A DNA stretch of 64,000 nt. It comes from Rhynchosporium graminicola (taxonomy: Eukaryota > Ascomycota > Leotiomycetes > Helotiales > Ploettnerulaceae). Shown here piece by piece: positions 57,743-64,000 of this stretch. Below the pieces are notes generated by a model. It saw only the letters and a program-made list of their open reading frames with translations. It was not told the origin of the DNA and ran no database searches. The stretch is taken from contig FJUW01000069.1 in NCBI GenBank assembly GCA_900074885.1, forward strand, positions 263,548 to 327,547, given 5' to 3'. Position 1 is the stretch's first letter. The number at the start of each line of letters is the position of its first letter. Made by a program: the position numbers and the translations under genes.

Positions 57743-59692
57743 CTTAGCTATAAGGAATAAGATCTAAAGATATAAGAATAATAAAAATAAGATAGTAGAT
57801 CTTAGGTTTTACTACCTTTAGACTACTTAGACCTTAGGATTAATACGGAACTAGCTAAGTATTATATCGATTAAATTAGTTATATATACCTAATATCGCT
57901 AGGAACTAATACGCTACCGGAACCTATACGTAACTCTTTTAATTTAATTAAGAAACTATATTAATTTAACTAAGAATTATTCTCTAAGGAACGAAATATA
58001 TTAGGAGATAGCTATATTATTAATAATAGTTTACTATTTTATAATAGTTATCTATACGTATAACGCTATACTCCGCTATATACTTATTTAATTAGCGAAA
58101 TCTACGATTAGGTTTCCTCTACTTATCTAAACGCTCGTAAGACTACTAAAATAATTTCCACTTATTACTACTAGAAAGGACTTATATTAGATATAAAATA
58201 GTATACTTATAATTACCGCTCCTACTAGTACTCTTATCCGAAATAGACGAAATAATAAGGATTCCTCTACTTATTACTAGTACTTAGCTACCTTATATAG
58301 TACTTAGCTATAGATTTTAAGGACTTCTCGCCCGATAACTAAGGATTTAATAAGATATTAGTATTTATTAACTACATAAGGAAAGACTCTATATTAATAC
58401 TATACTATTATAATATCGATACCTATAGAATAGTAATATTATTTACCTAATAAATATATCGTTTCAGATATACCTCTAAATTAATTATATCTAACTAAGG
58501 AGCTTAGTTAGTCTTATCCTTCTAGTAAGAGTTTTACTATATAATTAGAGTTAAGGTTAAGCTCTCTACTTCCTTCTATTAGTAAACTAATAGATAAATA
58601 GAGATTATGAATTAGTATATTAACTAATACTTTAGACTATTTATTAATTACTACTAGAGTAACTAGAGCGAACTACTACTAATAATAGACCGCGCCTAAG
58701 TAACCCTGCCTTATGATTCTATTAGTATAGCGCTATATACCCTTAAATATAATATATTACTACGGAATAGCTAGGACTAGAAGTAACTTACTAGATCGAT
58801 ACCGTAAGAGAAGCTTAATTATACTAATACCAAATCTCTAGCTAAATATACTAAATCTGCTATTAAGGTTATAAAAGCTAATATACTAGCTACTTAGTAT
58901 AAGATAAGCGCTATAACTAACCCGAAATAGTATAATATTAACTAGGAAGTTAAAAATAAGGTATTTCTCTCTAAAAGGAACCTTAAGAATTACTAGCTAA
59001 GTAAGAAGCTATCTAGTCTCTAAGTAAGATTATACTAAGTCTTAGCTAAGATCAGATACTCTTATAAGCTAGATTTACCCCCGGGATCTTCTATTTATAA
59101 TATATTCGCCTCCGAATTACTCTTTAAGGACCCGGACGACTTATTACTAAGCTAGGAGTTATTAAACTTACCCTCGGAGGTTATTATTACTTAAGAAGAG
59201 TAGGAGTTATAAGATATACTTACTATATAGCTCCTAAGAGGTAATCTGAAGTATTAGGTTAGTTAGCTAAGCTATAACCCGGACTTAACTTAGTATAATA
59301 CTTCCGATCTAATAAGTACTTCGTATAAGCTTAGAGATTTCTATACTACTAACTAAAGTAAACTTAGACTTCCGCGTAAACTAAAATAGTAGATTAAGGC
59401 TTAAGAAGACGGAATAGATAACTATAGTTACTTAGAGGATAATAAGCTATTATAGTTACTAGTATTAGAATTTATTACTAAGGATAATCCCCTGATTATA
59501 CTCTATAATAATATTATATCTAGAACTCTACTTCTTTAATTATCTCTATTTTACTAGCTTTCTTCCCTAAGTTCTCTAGAGCTTCTAGTAAATCTAGAAT
59601 ATCTAGAACTAGAACTACTATATCTAACTCCTTACTTAAATCTACTAATATAGCTCTAGTAGTAGACCGAGTATAATAGCTAATCCTATAAG

Positions 59693-59815
59693 TGTGACGC
59701 TTACTCTAGAAAGGTCTCAAAACTACCTGAGTAATAAGACCTCATATTACCATGAATATAAAGTAGTAAGAATCACTTGAGAATCTACAACTGAGGAGTG
59801 AAGAAGTAGAGAGAG
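59693..59815 (+). mobile_element. Start of a different LTR (123 bp), interrupted
   Basis: A TGTGACGCTTACTCTAG start breaks the gypsy sequence, which in the other copy continues differently at this point. Its 123 bp keep many CpA and TpG sites, so it is much less RIP-altered than its surroundings. It is itself interrupted at 59816 by the inverted gypsy LTR, with GAGAG as the likely target site. The same piece recurs at 62039-62161 within the second repeat copy. The family is unknown; the far end is outside the window. Confidence 0.55.
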
Positions 59816-61462
59816 TATAACGATACAAGACTTAAGGCGGTATATAAGTAAGAATAAACAAGTAGGGAGGCTAAGAGCGATCTTATATAGTCTACTACGA
59901 AAGAAATAAAAAGATAAGGAAGGAAAAAGAAGAGAGATAGAGTGTAAAGCACCTTATATATATATACCGGTACTAGTCCGATACTATACCGGGTCGGATA
60001 CTAGTTCTGCCGGGATACCTATGAACTCGAGCCCTATTATCTATCCTTCTTCTCATATGATATTCAGGTAAGCTATTATTATATTACCCCCCCCCTAAGA
60101 AGAGCTTAACCCTAAGCTTAGAAGGTTATAGTTTATACTAGAATTAGTCTTTATTATAACTATTTTCGTCGATATTCGCGTAATAAGCGCTAGCTGCTCT
60201 TTAGTAGTAGTAAGTTCTTTATTAGGTTCTGACTAGTTACGTCGCTATAATAGTACTATATTAGTTATAGCTTCTAAATCGGGCGGTAAGCGGTATTTAC
60301 TTTATCTGTTTATAGTAGGAGTCGAGTTTAAGTAAGGCGTGGGGTATATAAAGGAAGGGGTTTATTAATATTAGAGCCTTTCCTTTTTAACTGCGATAAC
60401 TACTTTAACTTATAAGTTTACTCTTCCTAGACTATAATATAGCTTCTAGAGTAGGTATCGTTACTAACTACTATAGTAATCTACTGTAATCTTATATATT
60501 AATTAACCTAATTAACTCTTCTCTTAATATAAGTAAGTTTCCTATCTTAGTTTTAGGGATAGTCCTTAAGTGTAGTATAAGGGTTTCACGGATCTATAAC
60601 GCTAACTCTTATAGTGCCTTTACTAGTTCCTGCCGGTGCTCTTTCGGTAGTATATTATATATATTACTTATAATATATTCGCGCTTTCCTTAAGATAAAG
60701 TATAATAATACTCTTATTTTAGAACTCTTATACTTGTTTAATAAGTCTAACTCTAAGCTTTATAAGTATTATTTAGTATTAAAGAGTAATTATAAGTATA
60801 TAAGTTACTTAAACTTAAACGTAGTTATATATACTAACGCGTTATAGTTACTTAACTATATTAATATAAAGTATACTATTCTATCTAGTTTACTTCCTAG
60901 CAGCGAAGCTAAGGACGCGAAGCTGAATCAGGGTAGTATTATAGCTACCTATAAGGCTATTAATCGGATCTATTATCTCGCGAAATCTACTGCTCCTACT
61001 ACTACGTTAGAGATTACTACTATATAATTAGTAGAGACTTAAGCTTTAAGGCGTTCTATAGAGAAAGTATTTAAAGAGTTAAAGTTTATTAAAGTAATAA
61101 GTTGCGATCTTAAACCCTTAGATACTAGTACGATACTAATACGATATAGGATTTAGATCTTCTAATAGTCGATTTAGCGAAATCTAAGTTAATAGTATAA
61201 ATAATATTAAAGCAGATAAAGGAGTTAAATAGTATTATACGGGAATTTGCGAAGAAAGCTATATTTAAAGCTATAATATCTAATACTAGGGGAAAGAGGA
61301 ATTTACCTTCTAGTTTAGAGATAGCGTTAGATCTAGATACTCTTAGACTTTCTCTAAAGAAAAAAGCCTATAGGATTAGCTATTATACTCAGTCTACTAC
61401 TAAAGCTATATTAGTAGATTTAGGTAAGGAGTTAGATATAGTAGTTCCGGTTCTAGATATTC
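59816..61462 (-). mobile_element. Second gypsy copy, minus strand, 3' LTR and 3' region (contig-end copy)
   Basis: 3' LTR 59816-60083 (268 bp, reverse complement of 50377-50644, heavily transition-mutated), preceded on the minus strand by a polypurine tract (AGGGGGGGGGTAA). The sequence beyond is the element's 3' region and is cut by the N at 61463. Confidence 0.75.
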
Positions 61463-61463
61463 N
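61463..61463. other. Single-N assembly gap
   Basis: One N between two copies of the same 2345-bp sequence. Confidence 0.95.
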
Positions 61464-63808
61464 TACTCTTTAAGGACCCGGACGACTTATTACTAAGCTA
61501 GGAGTTATTAAACTTACCCTCGGAGGTTATTATTACTTAAGAAGAGTAGGAGTTATAAGATATACTTACTATATAGCTCCTAAGAGGTAATCTGAAGTAT
61601 TAGGTTAGTTAGCTAAGCTATAACCCGGACTTAACTTAGTATAATACTTCCGATCTAATAAGTACTTCGTATAAGCTTAGAGATTTCTATACTACTAACT
61701 AAAGTAAACTTAGACTTCCGCGTAAACTAAAATAGTAGATTAAGGCTTAAGAAGACGGAATAGATAACTATAGTTACTTAGAGGATAATAAGCTATTATA
61801 GTTACTAGTATTAGAATTTATTACTAAGGATAATCCCCTGATTATACTCTATAATAATATTATATCTAGAACTCTACTTCTTTAATTATCTCTATTTTAC
61901 TAGCTTTCTTCCCTAAGTTCTCTAGAGCTTCTAGTAAATCTAGAATATCTAGAACTAGAACTACTATATCTAACTCCTTACTTAAATCTACTAATATAGC
62001 TCTAGTAGTAGACCGAGTATAATAGCTAATCCTATAAGTGTGACGCTTACTCTAGAAAGGTCTCAAAACTACCTGAGTAATAAGACCTCATATTACCATG
62101 AATATAAAGTAGTAAGAATCACTTGAGAATCTACAACTGAGGAGTGAAGAAGTAGAGAGAGTATAACGATACAAGACTTAAGGCGGTATATAAGTAAGAA
62201 TAAACAAGTAGGGAGGCTAAGAGCGATCTTATATAGTCTACTACGAAAGAAATAAAAAGATAAGGAAGGAAAAAGAAGAGAGATAGAGTGTAAAGCACCT
62301 TATATATATATACCGGTACTAGTCCGATACTATACCGGGTCGGATACTAGTTCTGCCGGGATACCTATGAACTCGAGCCCTATTATCTATCCTTCTTCTC
62401 ATATGATATTCAGGTAAGCTATTATTATATTACCCCCCCCCTAAGAAGAGCTTAACCCTAAGCTTAGAAGGTTATAGTTTATACTAGAATTAGTCTTTAT
62501 TATAACTATTTTCGTCGATATTCGCGTAATAAGCGCTAGCTGCTCTTTAGTAGTAGTAAGTTCTTTATTAGGTTCTGACTAGTTACGTCGCTATAATAGT
62601 ACTATATTAGTTATAGCTTCTAAATCGGGCGGTAAGCGGTATTTACTTTATCTGTTTATAGTAGGAGTCGAGTTTAAGTAAGGCGTGGGGTATATAAAGG
62701 AAGGGGTTTATTAATATTAGAGCCTTTCCTTTTTAACTGCGATAACTACTTTAACTTATAAGTTTACTCTTCCTAGACTATAATATAGCTTCTAGAGTAG
62801 GTATCGTTACTAACTACTATAGTAATCTACTGTAATCTTATATATTAATTAACCTAATTAACTCTTCTCTTAATATAAGTAAGTTTCCTATCTTAGTTTT
62901 AGGGATAGTCCTTAAGTGTAGTATAAGGGTTTCACGGATCTATAACGCTAACTCTTATAGTGCCTTTACTAGTTCCTGCCGGTGCTCTTTCGGTAGTATA
63001 TTATATATATTACTTATAATATATTCGCGCTTTCCTTAAGATAAAGTATAATAATACTCTTATTTTAGAACTCTTATACTTGTTTAATAAGTCTAACTCT
63101 AAGCTTTATAAGTATTATTTAGTATTAAAGAGTAATTATAAGTATATAAGTTACTTAAACTTAAACGTAGTTATATATACTAACGCGTTATAGTTACTTA
63201 ACTATATTAATATAAAGTATACTATTCTATCTAGTTTACTTCCTAGCAGCGAAGCTAAGGACGCGAAGCTGAATCAGGGTAGTATTATAGCTACCTATAA
63301 GGCTATTAATCGGATCTATTATCTCGCGAAATCTACTGCTCCTACTACTACGTTAGAGATTACTACTATATAATTAGTAGAGACTTAAGCTTTAAGGCGT
63401 TCTATAGAGAAAGTATTTAAAGAGTTAAAGTTTATTAAAGTAATAAGTTGCGATCTTAAACCCTTAGATACTAGTACGATACTAATACGATATAGGATTT
63501 AGATCTTCTAATAGTCGATTTAGCGAAATCTAAGTTAATAGTATAAATAATATTAAAGCAGATAAAGGAGTTAAATAGTATTATACGGGAATTTGCGAAG
63601 AAAGCTATATTTAAAGCTATAATATCTAATACTAGGGGAAAGAGGAATTTACCTTCTAGTTTAGAGATAGCGTTAGATCTAGATACTCTTAGACTTTCTC
63701 TAAAGAAAAAAGCCTATAAGATTAGCTATTATACTCAGTCTACTACTAAAGCTATATTAGTAGATTTAGGTAAGGAGTTAGATATAGTAGTTCCGGTTCT
63801 AGATATTC
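61464..63808 (+). repeat. Second copy of the 2345-bp repeat
   Basis: Starts right after the N and matches 59118-61462, including the 123-bp LTR start (62039-62161) and the inverted 268-bp LTR (62162-62429). Confidence 0.85.
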
Positions 63809-64000
63809 CAGATTTACTAGAAGCTCTAGAGAACTTAGGAGAGAAAGCTAGTAAAGTAGAGATAGTTAAAGAAGTAGAGTTTTAGATATAGTATTATTAT
63901 AGAGTATAATTAGGGGATTATTCCTAGTAATAAATTCTAATACTAGTAACTATAATAGCTTATTATCCTCTAAGTAACTATAGTTATCTATTCCGTCTTC
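62162..64000 (-). mobile_element. Second gypsy copy, minus strand, 3' part running off the window
   Basis: 3' LTR 62162-62429, 3' region, and the end of pol near 63.9-64.0 kb on the minus strand (EDGIDNYSYLEDNKLL, the same tail as the plus copy near 59.43 kb). The remainder is beyond the window. It carries the opposite-strand coding-like tract described separately. Confidence 0.75.
63241..63885 (+). pseudogene. Coding-like tract antisense to the gypsy pol, in its 3' region
   Basis: In the minus-oriented gypsy copy the plus strand is open in one frame up to a TAG at 63883-63885; the last roughly 110 codons have no stop, and further upstream the only stops are TAA or TAG, as RIP would make from CAA or CAG. 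The product is Lys/Glu/Leu-rich (AILVDLGKELDIVVPVLDIP, then LLEALENLGEKASKVEIVKE), while the other strand gives Phe/Ser-rich frames with many stops. It converges with pol, which ends a few dozen bases away. The start cannot be placed because ATG codons are lost to RIP. No family recognised; it could be an accessory gene carried by the element or captured host sequence. Confidence 0.5.

Larger units (their letters stand above)
50377..59692 (+). mobile_element. Ty3/gypsy LTR retrotransposon (268-bp LTR family), plus strand, RIP-degraded and interrupted
   Basis: 5' LTR 50377-50644 begins TGTGACGAC. Downstream, RIP-killed pol is traceable: LRFYIDYYKLNTI, then LIPRIDKLL and TKLDIR, the catalytic block YIAYLDNILIYSE at about 54740-54780 (from a YLDDILIYSE type), YLGYI, KSFLGFYRFYY, then the RNase H end (SKDNTKANILS near 55530). 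Integrase and a chromodomain-like tail continue at 57748-59510 after a nested element. The order RT, RNase H, integrase is Ty3/gypsy. It is interrupted by the gag-only element at 55542-57742 and by another LTR at 59693, so no 3' LTR is seen. An N at 53597 and the repeat after it add about 0.88 kb that is probably artificial. Confidence 0.85.
59118..61462 (+). repeat. First copy of a 2345-bp repeat ending at an N
   Basis: The same sequence recurs at 61464-63808; I saw one substitution (TAGGATT near 61371 against TAAGATT near 63717). The copy ends at the N at 61463 and the next begins immediately after it, as expected for unmerged contig ends. Confidence 0.85.

Noticed and set aside
1..64000. 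CRISPR array, bacterial operon or prophage-like content
   Set aside because: No spaced direct repeats, no Shine-Dalgarno-led gene strings; introns and RIP show a fungal genome.

Overview
The window looks like a chromosomal segment of a filamentous ascomycete (Pezizomycotina). Its genes carry short GT-AG introns of about 45-65 nt with CTAAC/CTGAC-like branch sites. It encodes fungal families such as an SCYL2-type pseudokinase, cytochrome c heme lyase, HRI1 and an HsbA-like secreted protein. Its transposons show saturated RIP: CpA/TpG dinucleotides are strongly depleted while CpC, CpT and CpG remain. The species cannot be fixed from the sequence.

Layout. 1-5.9 kb is gene-poor and holds a decayed sphingolipid C9-methyltransferase-like relic and five copies of a short motif. 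5.9-16.3 kb carries two unrecognised multi-residue proteins, a tiny two-exon gene, a divergent pair of methyltransferases (plant-type O-methyltransferase and LaeA-like class I methyltransferase) and a secreted GH17 glucanase. 16.3-19.1 kb is nearly empty. At 19.1-29.1 kb a lactonase (7-bladed beta-propeller) gene is split by an 8.7-kb RIP-degraded Ty3/gypsy element with 134-bp LTRs and an ATGCT target duplication. 29.5-30.2 kb is a TPR relic. 30.9-47.9 kb is the ordinary gene-rich part: HRI1-like, cytochrome c heme lyase, EamA transporter, HsbA-like secreted protein, NAD-dependent epimerase, SCYL2-like pseudokinase, mitochondrial branched-chain aminotransferase and complex I ESSS/NDUFB11. 48.6-49.8 kb holds coding-like but unresolved minus-strand tracts that end at a transposon.

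49.8-64.0 kb is a nest of RIP-killed transposons. A Tc1/mariner element is cut by a plus-strand Ty3/gypsy element with a 268-bp LTR. A complete 2.2-kb gag-only LTR element sits inside the RNase H/integrase junction of that gypsy. A different LTR start then interrupts the gypsy 3' part, and a second gypsy copy lies in inverted orientation. Two single N bases are each followed by a long repeat of the preceding sequence (883 bp and 2345 bp), most simply unmerged contig ends, so about 3.2 kb of the window is probably artificial duplication.

The most unusual signals are (a) the gag-only element, which shares the R-U5 part of the LTR, leader and polypurine tract with the neighbouring autonomous gypsy but has its own U3, and (b) a coding-like tract on the opposite strand in the 3' region of that gypsy, convergent with pol and present in both copies. 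All exon structures were worked out by eye from splice consensus and frame continuity; family names come from recognising motifs, not from database searches.
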